DNA of 64,000 bases from Halovivax gelatinilyticus (GCF_024300625.1 NZ_CP101322.1:1749992-1813991), one strand, 5' to 3'. Counted from the first letter of the stretch, positions 8,634 to 18,387 are shown. Translations and numbers: made by a program. Notes: generated from the letters alone by a model not told the origin.

Positions 8634-10010
8634 TTACCGTTCGGGGGCCGATTCGATCCGTTGTGGAGCAACGGCGTGGCAGGAACAGAAATGCCGGTCC
8701 GAACCAAATTTCGCCTCCAGCTCGTACTCGGGGAACTCGCGAGCGCAAATGCTCTTCGCCTCGATGCGGGTTGCGACGGTTTCTTTTGCCGTCTCCCAGT
8801 CGTCTTCTTCGATTTCGTCTAACGTTTGCTGAAGGATCGCGTTCACGTCACTCGGCAGTGAAACGTCGCCGAAGTACTCGGCTTCGATGTCACCTCTCGA
8901 GTACGTCGGATCGATCCGCTGGCGACGGACCGCACGAACGTACGTCCGGACGGAATCCCACTGCTCGTCTGACAGCTCGAATTCGTCCGGACAGATCAGC
9001 TCGGGACACCGCGTTCGGAACCGACATCCACTCGGCGGATTCGTCGGACTCGGCACCTCTCCTTCGAGCACGACGCGCTCACCGCTCCGGTCCGGATCCG
9101 GGATCGGAAGCGCCTGCAGGAGTGATTTGGTGTAGGGATGCTGGGGGTTGTCGAACAACTCGTCCGTCTCTGCGACCTCGACGATCTTGCCCAGGTACAT
9201 CACGGCGACCCTGTCGGCGATGTATCGAAGCACGCTCAGGTCGTGCGTGATGAAGAGGTAGGTGAGCCCGAACTCCGATTGCAGCCGTTTCATCGTGTTG
9301 AGGATGCGAGCCTGAATCGAGACGTCGAGCGCGCTCACCGGCTCGTCACAGACGATGAACTCGGGATCGACGGCGATGGCCCGCGCGAGGTTCACCCGCT
9401 GGCGCTGGCCGCCGGAGAATTCGTGCGGATACCGATTGTAGTGACTCGGCTCGAGACCGACCCGTTCGAGCAAGTCTACCGTCCGCTCTTTGCGCTTCGA
9501 TTTCGTCAACATCCCGTGGGCCTTCATCGGCGCTTCGATGATCTGGCCGACTTTCATTCGGGGGTTTAGCGACGACTGTGGGTCCTGAAAGACCATCTGG
9601 ACGTCTTTTCGTTGCCGTCTGAGCTCTTCGCCGGAGAGCGCCGACAGGTCGGTTCCGTTGAAGGTGACGCTCCCCTCTGACGGCGGAATCAGATTCAAGA
9701 GCGCCCGGGCGAGCGTACTCTTCCCACAGCCAGATTCGCCGACGAGACCCAACGTTTCGCCGCGCCGAATGTCGAACGAGACGTCGTCGACCGCCTTCAC
9801 CTCCGACGGGTTGAACTGGACGGGTTTGCGTAGGTTCGAAAGGTCGACCTCGAGCGAATCGAACGGCGTATCGTCGTTCGAGAAGAACTTCGAGAGCCCG
9901 TCGACCTCGACGAGTACCTCTTCTTCACCTCCCGACGTCGTCTCGTCGGCTCGCGCGTCGGTGGCGTCCGTCTCGTTTTCGAATCGGACCGCTTCGTCTG
10001 CGTTACTCAT
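8634..10010 (-). CDS. dppF: Oligopeptide/dipeptide ABC transporter ATP-binding protein (DppF-like)
   Basis: A 458-residue ATPase with Walker A GESGCGKST, signature SGGQRQRV and Walker B CDEPVSALD. A C-terminal oligopeptide/nickel-type extension carries GCRFRTRCPELIC. It is roughly 100 residues longer than typical bacterial DppF because of an acidic C-terminal tail ending in CSCHA, which contributes extra cysteines. It is the last gene of a four-gene operon and overlaps the preceding ATPase gene by 8 bp (10003-10010), consistent with translational coupling. With the other ATPase it should power uptake of ligands delivered by the two substrate-binding lipoproteins. Confidence 0.92.
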   Translation of the reverse strand: MSNADEAVRFENETDATDARADETTSGGEEEVLVEVDGLSKFFSNDDTPFDSLEVDLSNLRKPVQFNPSEVKAVDDVSFDIRRGETLGLVGESGCGKSTLARALLNLIPPSEGSVTFNGTDLSALSGEELRRQRKDVQMVFQDPQSSLNPRMKVGQIIEAPMKAHGMLTKSKRKERTVDLLERVGLEPSHYNRYPHEFSGGQRQRVNLARAIAVDPEFIVCDEPVSALDVSIQARILNTMKRLQSEFGLTYLFITHDLSVLRYIADRVAVMYLGKIVEVAETDELFDNPQHPYTKSLLQALPIPDPDRSGERVVLEGEVPSPTNPPSGCRFRTRCPELICPDEFELSDEQWDSVRTYVRAVRRQRIDPTYSRGDIEAEYFGDVSLPSDVNAILQQTLDEIEEDDWETAKETVATRIEAKSICAREFPEYELEAKFGSDRHFCSCHAVAPQRIESAPER

Positions 10011-11115
10011 CGGTCACTACCACCTCCGACGTCTTCGCGTCGCTCGTTCCATCGGATGCGAGCGGATCGCTCGACTCGTAGCCGACGTCGAACGCGTCGT
10101 GTTTGAAACAGGCTGCTCGGTGGGCGTCACTCGCTCGCGCGTCGTCGTCAGTTTCGTTCATCTCTTTTAATTGAGGGGACAGGTTCGTACAGACGTCACG
10201 GGCATCCGGACACCGCGGGTGGAAGTAACACCCGCTCGGCGGGGCGAGCGGATTCGGCATCTCACCGGCGACCGGGTTCAGATGATCGACCGGCTGGTCC
10301 GGCCGGGGAATTGAGTTTAAAAGCGCCGTCGTGTACGGGTGTTTCGGATCGTTAAACAGCTGTCGTATCGGGGCCTGTTCGACGATCTCTCCGAGGTACA
10401 TGACGTTCACTCGATCGCAGATCTCGGCGACGATCCCCATATCGTGGGTGATCCAGAGAAAGCTCGTCCCGTACTTCTCCTGGAGTTCGTCGACGAGTTT
10501 GATGATCTGTCCCTCGACGGTCACGTCCAGGGCCGTCGTCGGCTCGTCGGCGATGATCAGCGACGGCTCGCACGCGAGCGCCATCGCGATCAGGACCCGC
10601 TGGCGCATCCCGCCGGAGAACTGGTGGGGGTGTTCGTCGTATCGCGAGACCGGATCCGGGATTCCAACTTCGTGGAGCATTTCGATGCCGATCTCTCGCG
10701 CTTCGGACGTCGTCACGTCGCGGTTCGTCGTGATGATCTCGTTCATCTGGGTGCCGACGGTGAAAACCGGATTGAGCGACTCCATCGGGTCCTGAAAGAT
10801 CATCGCGATCTCCGTTCCCCGAATCTCCGATTTGAACGCGTCCATCGTCAGCGATTCGTCCGTGGCGTCGTCGGACGCGTCGAATATCGTCTCGCCCTTG
10901 AAGGAGATCTCTCCCGACACGATGTCACCCGGCGACGATATGAGCCGGAGTAAACTTCGTCCGGTGACGCTCTTTCCGGCACCGGACTCGCCGACGAGTC
11001 CGACGAGTTCGCCTTCGTGAATGTCGAAGGAAACGCCGTTGACGGCGTTTACTGTGCCTGCGTCCGTCTCGAATACGACTTCCAGGTCGCGTACGCGTAG
11101 CAGTGGATCAGTCAT
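10003..11115 (-). CDS. dppD: Oligopeptide/dipeptide ABC transporter ATP-binding protein (DppD-like)
   Basis: A 370-residue ATPase: Walker A GESGAGKSV, signature SGGMRQRV, Walker B IADEPTTALD and H-loop WITHDMG. The oligo_HPY-type C-terminal segment includes GCYFHPRCPDARDVC, a cysteine cluster common to this transporter class. It overlaps the DppF-like gene at its 3' end and starts 2 bp after the DppC-like stop at 11118, a tight operon. The two ATPases are expected to form the nucleotide-binding heterodimer under the two permeases at 11118-13090. Confidence 0.92.
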   Translation of the reverse strand: MTDPLLRVRDLEVVFETDAGTVNAVNGVSFDIHEGELVGLVGESGAGKSVTGRSLLRLISSPGDIVSGEISFKGETIFDASDDATDESLTMDAFKSEIRGTEIAMIFQDPMESLNPVFTVGTQMNEIITTNRDVTTSEAREIGIEMLHEVGIPDPVSRYDEHPHQFSGGMRQRVLIAMALACEPSLIIADEPTTALDVTVEGQIIKLVDELQEKYGTSFLWITHDMGIVAEICDRVNVMYLGEIVEQAPIRQLFNDPKHPYTTALLNSIPRPDQPVDHLNPVAGEMPNPLAPPSGCYFHPRCPDARDVCTNLSPQLKEMNETDDDARASDAHRAACFKHDAFDVGYESSDPLASDGTSDAKTSEVVVTDE

Positions 11116-11117
11116 TG

Positions 11118-12092
11118 TTAGTTGTTGATGCGTGGATCGAGTGCGTCTTGCAACCCGTCACCGAAGGTGTTGAACGCCACGACGGTGATCAGTATCGCGA
11201 TGCCTGGCCACACGCTGAACCAGGGGTTCGGTATCATGTAGTCGCGCGAATCGGCGAGCATCTGGCCCCATTCGGGCGTCGGCGGCTGTACCCCGAACCC
11301 GAGGAACGAGAGGCCGGCGATCGCCAGGATGGCGAATCCGATCTGGAGCGTCGCCTGAACCAGGACCGGGGCGAAACTGTTCGGAATGACGTATCTGAGG
11401 ATGATCGTCCGCGTCTTTATCCCGCTCGCCCTGGCGGCTTCGATGTACTCCTCTTCGCGAACGCTGACGACGCGAGACCGGATCAACCGGTTGAACACCG
11501 GCATCGAGATCAACCCGATTCCGACCATAGCGAACATGAGACTCTGTCCGAACGCCGTCATGAACGCGATGACCAGGATCAGAAACGGGATCGCGTACAG
11601 CGTCTCCATCAGGCGCTGGAGGACGTCGTCGACCCACCCGCCGTAGTAGCCCGAGACCGCCCCGATCAGCGTTCCGCCGATGAACCCGATCGCGGTGGCG
11701 GCGAGTCCGGCGAGGAACGCGATTCGCGTACCGTAGATCAGTCTCGTCAGGACGTCACGACCCCGTTGGTCGGTTCCCAGCGGGTGTTCCCACACGCCAC
11801 TTCCGAACTGGTTGTCGAACCCGACGGGCGGCAACAGTCGTTGTTGTTCATCCGGATCCTGCTCTGGGTGATGGAGAACCGTCTCCGCAATCGTATAATC
11901 TAGCAGATAGTAGTCTATCGACGTGATCGCGGCGACCGCGGTAACGAACAGGATGATGTACAGCCCGATTCGTGCGGTCGTATCGCGTTTGACCTGGCTA
12001 ATCGTGTAGCTGAGGCCGACCTTCGCTTCGACGCGGGGCTCTGCGTCCGCCCCATCGTCCAGTTTCTCCGTTTCTCCGTGGTCGATGCTCAT
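11118..12092 (-). CDS. dppC: Peptide ABC transporter permease (DppC-like)
   Basis: A 324-residue inner-membrane permease with an N-terminal cytoplasmic stretch, a first transmembrane segment (RIGLYIILFVTAVAAITS), the OppC-type PLGTDQRGRDVLTRLIYG motif and an EAA loop (EAARASGIKTRTIILRY) that contacts the ATPases. The C-terminus FNTFGDGLQDALDPR is characteristic. Its start overlaps the DppB-like stop by 4 bp. It pairs with DppB to form the translocation channel. Confidence 0.93.
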   Translation of the reverse strand: MSIDHGETEKLDDGADAEPRVEAKVGLSYTISQVKRDTTARIGLYIILFVTAVAAITSIDYYLLDYTIAETVLHHPEQDPDEQQRLLPPVGFDNQFGSGVWEHPLGTDQRGRDVLTRLIYGTRIAFLAGLAATAIGFIGGTLIGAVSGYYGGWVDDVLQRLMETLYAIPFLILVIAFMTAFGQSLMFAMVGIGLISMPVFNRLIRSRVVSVREEEYIEAARASGIKTRTIILRYVIPNSFAPVLVQATLQIGFAILAIAGLSFLGFGVQPPTPEWGQMLADSRDYMIPNPWFSVWPGIAILITVVAFNTFGDGLQDALDPRINN

Positions 12093-13090
12093 GCGTCATC
12101 ACCGTACGTGACGCGCGGATCGATGTACGAGTAGGCCAGGTCGGTAAGGATCGTCCCGACGACGAACATGAGGCCGTAGATAAGCGTGGTTCCCATGATC
12201 AATTCGTAATCCTGCGTGTTTATCGCCTGAATAATCAGCCGGCCCATCCCGTTGATCTGAAAGACCGTCTCGATGAGCACCGTTCCGCCGAGCGCCGTAC
12301 TCAAGCCGAGGCCCACGATCGTTATCACGGGCGTCTGGGCCGGTCGAAACGCGTACTTTCGAACGATCTTCTTCTCCGAGACGCCGTAGGCTTCCATGAG
12401 TTCGACGTAGTCCTTCTGGAACGAGTCGACCATCGACGATCGTTCGATTCGCGTTATCTGGGCCATCTGGAGCGTTCCCAGCGCGATCATCGGCATGATC
12501 AGGTGTCTGAGCGATTCGTATATCACGTCCAGTTGCGTCTCGGCTCCTCTGATCGAATTGGGAGAGTCCCAGGGGAGCGGCAGCCCGGTGGCGGGCAACC
12601 AGCCCAGGTGGAACGCAAAGAGGATGAGCAAGACGAGTCCGATCCAGAAGTCCGGCGTACTTACGCCGATCAGCGAGACCACGCGCGAGCCGTGGTCGAC
12701 GGGCTCGTTGCGCCGCTTCGCCGAGATAACGCCGAGCGGTACGGAGACGGCGATCGCGAATACGAACGCTGAGAGGACCAAAAAGAGCGTCACCGGGATC
12801 CGGTTCGCGATCACCGTCGTCACCGGCATGTCGTAGTAAATACTCCAGCCGAGGTCACCCTGGGCTATGCCAGCCAGATAGTTGAAGTACCGTTCGTGCA
12901 GCGGTTGGTCGAGTCCGTACCGGGCCTGGACCGCTTCGATCGTTTCTGGGGGAACGTCTTGACCAGCCAGCATCACTTCCACCGGATCGCCCGGAATCCG
13001 GTTCGTCAGGAAAAAGGTGATCGTAACGATTCCCAATACAACGGGGAACGCTTGTATCAGGCGCCAAAGAAGGTATTTTCCGTGTTTCAT
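12089..13090 (-). CDS. dppB: Peptide ABC transporter permease (DppB-like)
   Basis: A 333-residue permease, first gene of the BCDF operon. It has the N-terminal OppB motif (VVLGIVTITFFLTNRIPGDPV), six predicted membrane spans, an EAA loop (EAYGVSEKKIVRKYAF) and the C-terminal YSYIDPRVTYG. ATG 13090 is the first in frame. Upstream on the minus strand a TTTAACA element at about 13126-13134 may be the promoter, leaving a short leader. No binding-protein gene lies in this operon; instead the two lipoprotein genes flank it on the opposite strand. Confidence 0.93.
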   Translation of the reverse strand: MKHGKYLLWRLIQAFPVVLGIVTITFFLTNRIPGDPVEVMLAGQDVPPETIEAVQARYGLDQPLHERYFNYLAGIAQGDLGWSIYYDMPVTTVIANRIPVTLFLVLSAFVFAIAVSVPLGVISAKRRNEPVDHGSRVVSLIGVSTPDFWIGLVLLILFAFHLGWLPATGLPLPWDSPNSIRGAETQLDVIYESLRHLIMPMIALGTLQMAQITRIERSSMVDSFQKDYVELMEAYGVSEKKIVRKYAFRPAQTPVITIVGLGLSTALGGTVLIETVFQINGMGRLIIQAINTQDYELIMGTTLIYGLMFVVGTILTDLAYSYIDPRVTYGDDA

Positions 13091-13449
13091 TTGATGGGGT
13101 TGTTAGTCACTCCGGGTCCGTCGCATGTTAAAGGCTACCGTATCCCCATAAACTTTCCTTCATCGATAGTGGTACTTCTCACAGATCTCTTTCTCCTCAC
13201 AAAACACGATTGTCGGGCTTCTTTCGGCAATTTCCGATTTCGCACACCAAAATAACTCTGGTAGATTACATATCAAAAAGCCTGATTAATCTCGTCCGAC
13301 GTCGCTCACGGGGACACCGAGTGAGGCGAGTGAATCGACTTCGGTGGCTGTATGTGGGATTCCCGTGTTTCGAGCTAACTTCAGGCGGTTCGACGGCGTG
13401 TGTTTGCCGTAACGCACACATTCTTGCCCGTCACTTCGGTACAGTGTGT
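13091..13449. other. Divergent intergenic region between dppB and the CocE-like gene
   Basis: This 359-bp gap separates two divergent genes. It is AT-rich for the genome in its middle (around 13130-13290) and holds candidate promoter elements on both strands. No credible small gene, RNA or repeat is seen. The in-frame extension of the downstream gene (from 13210) is arginine-rich and not family-like. Confidence 0.5.
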
Positions 13450-15453
13450 ATGTGTGCCACTAGCACTGACGTCTCGAATATCGACCGAACTGCGGGGATC
13501 TCGATCCCGGTCGGGGGCGAGACCGTTTCCGCGACGAGATACCGGCCGGCGGATGCGAGCGAGCCGTTGCCGGCGCTGTTGCTGTACTACCCGTATCGGA
13601 AAGACGACCATCTCGTCTACGGCGCGTACGCGCCCATCATCGAGTACCTCGCGGCGCACGGCTACGCGGTCGTTACGGCCGATATGGTCGGAACGGGAGC
13701 GTCGACGGGAACGAAGACGGAGACGGGTGACTACGAATCGGAGGGGGCCGAGGCGGTGGCGATCGTCGAGTGGCTCGCGGACAGATCCTGGTGTACCGGA
13801 AGTGTGGGGATGTTCGGTAAATCCTACGGTGGGAGCACGTGTCTCTCGGCGGCCGTTCACGATCCCGAGCCGCTGAAGGCGATCGTTCCGATCATGGCCG
13901 GTATTTCGACGTACGAAGAGGTCGCCTACCTCGGCGGGACGCTCAGCCCGTTCGAACGCGCCGGTCACTGGAACTCCCAGATGCTCGCGCTGCAGTCGTT
14001 ACCCTCGAGCTATCGCGACCCGGACGGACAGTGGTCCGAGGCGTGGAAGGACCACCTCGCACAACTCGAGGAGGGTGACCCCTGGTTGTTCAACACGATG
14101 GATCACGACCTGAAAGACGAGTACTGGGACCGTCGGGAACTCCCGGTCGAGGACGTAACGGTCCCGACGTTCGCGGTGAGCGGCTGGCGCGATTACTTTC
14201 CCACCCCGACGCTTTCGTTCGCCGAGCGGATCGACGCACCCACGCGCGTACTGCTCGGTCCGTGGCGCCACGCCATGCCACACCGAGCCCGAGAGACGAC
14301 GATCGACTTCCGGCCGCGGGTTCGAGCGTGGTTCGATCACTTCCTGAAAGACGAGCCGGTCGCGGAGTCCGATCAGATAGAGGACGTCCGTTCGTGGCCG
14401 AAGATCGCGTTCTGGACCGAGCGCGAGGGTGGCGGCGTCGTCGAGGGCGGGACCTGGCGCGCGACGGAGACGTGGCCGCCATCGGAACAGACGTTCACCG
14501 TTCGCGCGACGGAAACCGGTCTCACGCCGACGGAACTCGACGACGGCGAGCGCCTCGAAGTCGAGTACGATCACGATCACACCGTCGGCATGTACTCGCC
14601 CGACGACCGACCGTTTTCGGTGCCCGCCGACGTCGATCCGGACGACCGCCGCTCGCTTACGTTCGAATCCGACCCGTTCGAGGACCCGATCGAGCTCACC
14701 GGCTCACCGACGGCGACCGTCACGCTCACCTCGAGCGTCGAAGATCCGATGCTCGTCGTTCGACTGACCGACGTCGCCCCGGACGGAACCACGCGTCTCG
14801 TCTCTCACGGACGGCTCCGATTGAGTCACAGGGACGGGCACGACGAACGGCGACTGCTCGACCCGGGAACGGAGTACACGGTCGACCTCCGGTTGAAACC
14901 GAAGTCGCACGTCTTCGAGACCGGACACCGCCTCAGACTCGCGATCAGCGCCGGGTTCTTTCCGCTCGTTCATCCGACCGCGAGAGAGCCCGGGCGATAC
15001 ACCGTGCGTTCGTCGACCGACGCGCCAACATCGGTCCGATTCCCCGGTGTCGCCCACACCGACGGCGTCTCGTTTCCCGACGCGATCGAAATGGGCGACC
15101 CAGACGAGGAACTCGTGCCGGCGTCCTCGCCGTACACCACGTCGAAACGAGGGAGATGGGAAACGAGCCGCAATCAGTTGACCGACGAGGCGACCGTTCG
15201 GACGACGATGGCCCACGCGATGGAGCTTCCCCACGGCGGGACGATGTCGTTCGACCAGGAGATCGAGGCGACCGCCGAACCCGACGACCCGACCGCGTAC
15301 GTCGTCACGTCGGAAACCGAAGCGACCGTCGATTACGGGGCACAGCGTGCTCGTTCGGAGGTGACCTGCCGATTGACGCCGGACGTAACGCACTACTCCG
15401 TGACGACCACGTTCGACGATCACCTCGTCTTTCACAGGACGTGGCGGCGATAG
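13450..15453 (+). CDS. CocE/NonD family (X-Pro dipeptidyl-peptidase S15-like) hydrolase
   Basis: A 667-residue enzyme whose N-terminal alpha/beta hydrolase domain has nucleophile S125 in GKSYGGST, an acid in a SGWRDYF segment and the catalytic-His region GPWRHAMPHR. It is followed by a beta-rich PepX_C jelly-roll domain from roughly residue 330. Families with this layout include cocaine esterase, glutaryl-7-ACA acylase and X-Pro dipeptidyl peptidase. It is longer than usual through an extra C-terminal beta segment of about 100 residues. ATG 13450 (MCATSTD) is chosen because similarity begins soon after. Between a peptide transporter and a peptide-binding protein, an acyl-peptide or ester substrate is likely, but not shown. 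Confidence 0.85.
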   Translation: MCATSTDVSNIDRTAGISIPVGGETVSATRYRPADASEPLPALLLYYPYRKDDHLVYGAYAPIIEYLAAHGYAVVTADMVGTGASTGTKTETGDYESEGAEAVAIVEWLADRSWCTGSVGMFGKSYGGSTCLSAAVHDPEPLKAIVPIMAGISTYEEVAYLGGTLSPFERAGHWNSQMLALQSLPSSYRDPDGQWSEAWKDHLAQLEEGDPWLFNTMDHDLKDEYWDRRELPVEDVTVPTFAVSGWRDYFPTPTLSFAERIDAPTRVLLGPWRHAMPHRARETTIDFRPRVRAWFDHFLKDEPVAESDQIEDVRSWPKIAFWTEREGGGVVEGGTWRATETWPPSEQTFTVRATETGLTPTELDDGERLEVEYDHDHTVGMYSPDDRPFSVPADVDPDDRRSLTFESDPFEDPIELTGSPTATVTLTSSVEDPMLVVRLTDVAPDGTTRLVSHGRLRLSHRDGHDERRLLDPGTEYTVDLRLKPKSHVFETGHRLRLAISAGFFPLVHPTAREPGRYTVRSSTDAPTSVRFPGVAHTDGVSFPDAIEMGDPDEELVPASSPYTTSKRGRWETSRNQLTDEATVRTTMAHAMELPHGGTMSFDQEIEATAEPDDPTAYVVTSETEATVDYGAQRARSEVTCRLTPDVTHYSVTTTFDDHLVFHRTWRR

Positions 15454-15594
15454 ACGAACCGGATCGTCGGTACAGAGACGAACGAATTCGGACGCGTCCG
15501 TTCCTCGCCGTCTCGTCACACCGTCTCGCTGATGTAAATTATCTGTCTGAGTACACATTTCAACTAACCAAAATCGCGCCATACAGGCTACACA

Positions 15595-15604
15595 AACCTT
15601 AATA
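15595..15604 (+). promoter_or_regulatory. Putative TATA box for substrate-binding protein copy B
   Basis: accttaata ends about 27 bp before ATG 15631 and matches haloarchaeal core promoters. The upstream region is unlike that of copy A, so the two copies may be regulated differently. Confidence 0.45.
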
Positions 15605-15630
15605 GCTGAAGGTGCATGGTAGTGATTGTC

Positions 15631-17208
15631 ATGCAATTAGAAGATCTCCCACTCTCGCGACGCGAGTTCGTTCTCGCGACTGGTGCAACCTCGGCGATGC
15701 TCGCAGGGTGTATCGGTGGAAACGGGTCGGACGATGAACAGGTGCTTCGAGTCGGACTCGAGTCGGACCCCCGGACGATCGATCCGGTCAGACACCTGAG
15801 TACACCCGATCGACAGGTGCTCAACAACGTCTTCAACAACATCGTCGCGCTGGATAACGACCTCGCGTTCGCCCCCGAGCTGGCGGTGGACTTACCGGAG
15901 ACCGAACAGGACGGCGCGCGGTGGATCGTCGAGATCGATTCGGACGCCGAGTTTCACAACGGCGAGCCGGTGACGTTCGAGGACGTCGAGTACTCGATGA
16001 CCCAGCCGGTGGTCGAAGACCGCGGCGACGCGGGCGACTACAACATGATCGAGTCGATCGAGGAGGTCGACGAGCACACGATCCAGTTCGACCTGGAAGA
16101 GCCCTACGCGCGATTTATGCTCTCGCTGAACACGCTGGTGGTGCCCAAAGACGTCCGCGAGGAGAACAAGGGCGCAGAAGACGAGTGGGCCGAGAACATC
16201 ATCGGCAGCGGGCCGTACAAGTTCGTCGAGTGGGACGAAGGCGAGCGGGTGTTACTCGAGAAGAACGAGGACTACTGGATGGATATCGACCCGGGACTCG
16301 ACGAAGTGGAGATTCTCGAGATCGAGGAGGCCTCGACGCGGGTTACCACGCTCGAAACCGACGAAACCGATCTGATTCAGGAGGTGCCGACGGACTTACA
16401 GGAAACGGTCAACTCGATGGATCACTCCTCGATGGAAATCGTCCAGGGTCTCAGGTGCAACTTCATCGCGTTCAACTGCATCGACGGGCCGACGGCCGAT
16501 CCGCTCGTTCGCGAGGGAATCGACGCCTGTATCGACCTCGACAACGAGATCGACCTGCAGATCGGCGACGGAGGCGAACGAATGTTTTCGCCCATCCCAT
16601 CCAGCCTCGCCGAAGAGTGGGATCTTCCCGTCGACGAGTGGGCGGAGATTCCCGCAGAAAAGGACCACGATCGAGCGGCCGAACTGTTAGACGAGGGCGG
16701 ATTGGACCCCGATTACGAGCTGGACATCCTGGTGTCGGGCGACGACACGCTGGCGGTCTCGCTGGCGAACGAGATCGAAGCCGCCGGCTACTCGGCGAAC
16801 GTCCAGAACTTAGAGTGGGGGACGTTCATCAGCACGTTCAACTCCGGCGACGCCGACGACATGAACATCTACTTCCTCGGGCTGTCGGGAGCGCCCGATC
16901 CCGGCGCGTTCATCAACACGCTCTACCACCCGAGCCGCGAGGGCGCCGACAACGGCCACTACTACCGCGACGACGAGTTGCTAGAGTGGATGGAGGGCGC
17001 CGACGCGACCGCCGACGAGGACGAACGCCGAGAGCTGTTCATCGACTCGGTCACGCGCGTCCTCGAAGAACGCGTCCACCTGCCGACGTACGAACAGATG
17101 GAAGCGTGGGGCGTCGCCGACCACGTCAACGACTTCCAACTCAACCCGCGGCCGTCGATCAACCCCCGGTTGACCAGCGAGTGGAACAACGTCGGTATCG
17201 ACCGATAA
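15631..17208 (+). CDS. Peptide/nickel-type ABC transporter substrate-binding lipoprotein (family 5), copy B
   Basis: 525 residues, exactly colinear with copy A (constant offset of 12,274 bp, no indels). It has the same Tat signal (SRREFVL, residues 9-15) and lipobox Cys27. DNA identity is mosaic: the segment matching copy A 3606-3817 is identical over 212 bp including silent sites, whereas the segment around 16375-16460 differs at many positions, changing for example LIENVPADLQ to LIQEVPTDLQ. This points to duplication followed by partial gene conversion, with the divergent patches perhaps tuning ligand specificity. The frame opens five codons earlier at 15616, but ATG 15631 aligns with copy A. 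Confidence 0.93.
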   Translation: MQLEDLPLSRREFVLATGATSAMLAGCIGGNGSDDEQVLRVGLESDPRTIDPVRHLSTPDRQVLNNVFNNIVALDNDLAFAPELAVDLPETEQDGARWIVEIDSDAEFHNGEPVTFEDVEYSMTQPVVEDRGDAGDYNMIESIEEVDEHTIQFDLEEPYARFMLSLNTLVVPKDVREENKGAEDEWAENIIGSGPYKFVEWDEGERVLLEKNEDYWMDIDPGLDEVEILEIEEASTRVTTLETDETDLIQEVPTDLQETVNSMDHSSMEIVQGLRCNFIAFNCIDGPTADPLVREGIDACIDLDNEIDLQIGDGGERMFSPIPSSLAEEWDLPVDEWAEIPAEKDHDRAAELLDEGGLDPDYELDILVSGDDTLAVSLANEIEAAGYSANVQNLEWGTFISTFNSGDADDMNIYFLGLSGAPDPGAFINTLYHPSREGADNGHYYRDDELLEWMEGADATADEDERRELFIDSVTRVLEERVHLPTYEQMEAWGVADHVNDFQLNPRPSINPRLTSEWNNVGIDR

Positions 17209-17253
17209 GAACGAGCGTCGATTTCCCTCGGAACCGTCTGTTCTCCGTACCAG

Positions 17254-18387
17254 TTACAGCGGTTCCCAGCCGTGATCGGAGCCGTTCAACCGCTCCGATC
17301 CGTCGTCCGTGACGAGAACGATGTCTTCGACCCTGATTCCCCACTCCTCTGGCTCGTAAATCGCCGGCTCGACGGTCAACACCATTCCCTCCTCGAGTTC
17401 TAACCGATTGCCACCGTCCATGTACGAGCCGGACATGAGGTACGGCGGTTCGTGAATGCCCAACCCGAGGCCGTGTCCGGTCACGTGGAGGAACTGCCCT
17501 TCGTAGCCCGCTTCTTCGATAATCGAGCGGGCGGTCGCGTCGACGTCGGCGGCGACGACGCCGGGTTCGATCATCTCAATCGCGGCCTCCTGGGCCTCTC
17601 GGACCGTCTCGAACGCGTCGACGAATCCGGCGGGTGGGTCGCCGCCGGCCACGAGTACGCGAGATTGATCCGACAGATAGCCGTCGACCGAACAGCCGAA
17701 GTCGATGATCACCGGATCGCCGTCCTCGATCGTCCGATTGCTGTAGGCGTGGGGCGGGTGAGATCCGTTCGGTCCGCTCGCGACCTGCGTCGAGCCTCGA
17801 TCACCGGCTCCGTATTTCCGAACGCGGTATTCGATCTCGGCTGCGAGTTCGTTTTCGGTCATCCCGACGACGTCGAGCGACCGAACCTCCTCGGAGACGG
17901 TGTCCGTGATGTCGGCGGCCTCTCGCATCTTGTCGATCTCACTCTCGCTCTTTCGCCGTCGGAGCGATAACATGAGATCGGTGGAAGTCGAAAACTCCGC
18001 GTCGAGGACCGACACGAGGTCGATCACGTACATCCCCCACATCTCCTCGTTGACGAGTACGGTCTCGGCGTCGGCGATGCCGATCTCCGCAACCGCCTCG
18101 CGTAGCTTCTCGATCGGGTCGTCGCTATCCTCCCAGATGTGCATCGTCGGGACCCACGACTGATTTTCGAGCTGTCGTCGGTACGGGTCCGGGGCGAAGT
18201 ACGCCGGCTCCCCCTCGGCCGGGACGATAAGAAAGAGGTGGCGCTTTTGTTCTCTGGTCAGAAAGCCGCTCAGGTAGTACTGGTCGATTCCCTTCGAAAG
18301 AATTAGCGCATCGGCGTCACGCTCTCTCAGTAGCTTCTGTGCCCGTTCGGTTCGCTCTCGCCGATCGTCTGTGGGTTGGTATTGCAC
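17254..18387 (-). CDS. M24 family metallopeptidase (Xaa-Pro dipeptidase-like), copy 3
   Basis: A 377-residue Xaa-Pro peptidase with the standard IIDFG at the first metal site. Ligands are D229, D240 (LSDQSRV), H305 (TGHGLGLGIHE), E340 (VEPAIY) and E354 (RVED). It is clearly less similar to the DIF-type pair at 5039 and 7356, so it is a separate lineage. The start is taken as GTG 18387 (MQYQPTDDRR) because a TATA-like ctattatc lies about 24-33 bp upstream, inside the longer frame that opens at 18438. It converges on copy B of the binding protein with a 45-bp gap. Confidence 0.83.
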   Translation of the reverse strand: MQYQPTDDRRERTERAQKLLRERDADALILSKGIDQYYLSGFLTREQKRHLFLIVPAEGEPAYFAPDPYRRQLENQSWVPTMHIWEDSDDPIEKLREAVAEIGIADAETVLVNEEMWGMYVIDLVSVLDAEFSTSTDLMLSLRRRKSESEIDKMREAADITDTVSEEVRSLDVVGMTENELAAEIEYRVRKYGAGDRGSTQVASGPNGSHPPHAYSNRTIEDGDPVIIDFGCSVDGYLSDQSRVLVAGGDPPAGFVDAFETVREAQEAAIEMIEPGVVAADVDATARSIIEEAGYEGQFLHVTGHGLGLGIHEPPYLMSGSYMDGGNRLELEEGMVLTVEPAIYEPEEWGIRVEDIVLVTDDGSERLNGSDHGWEPL

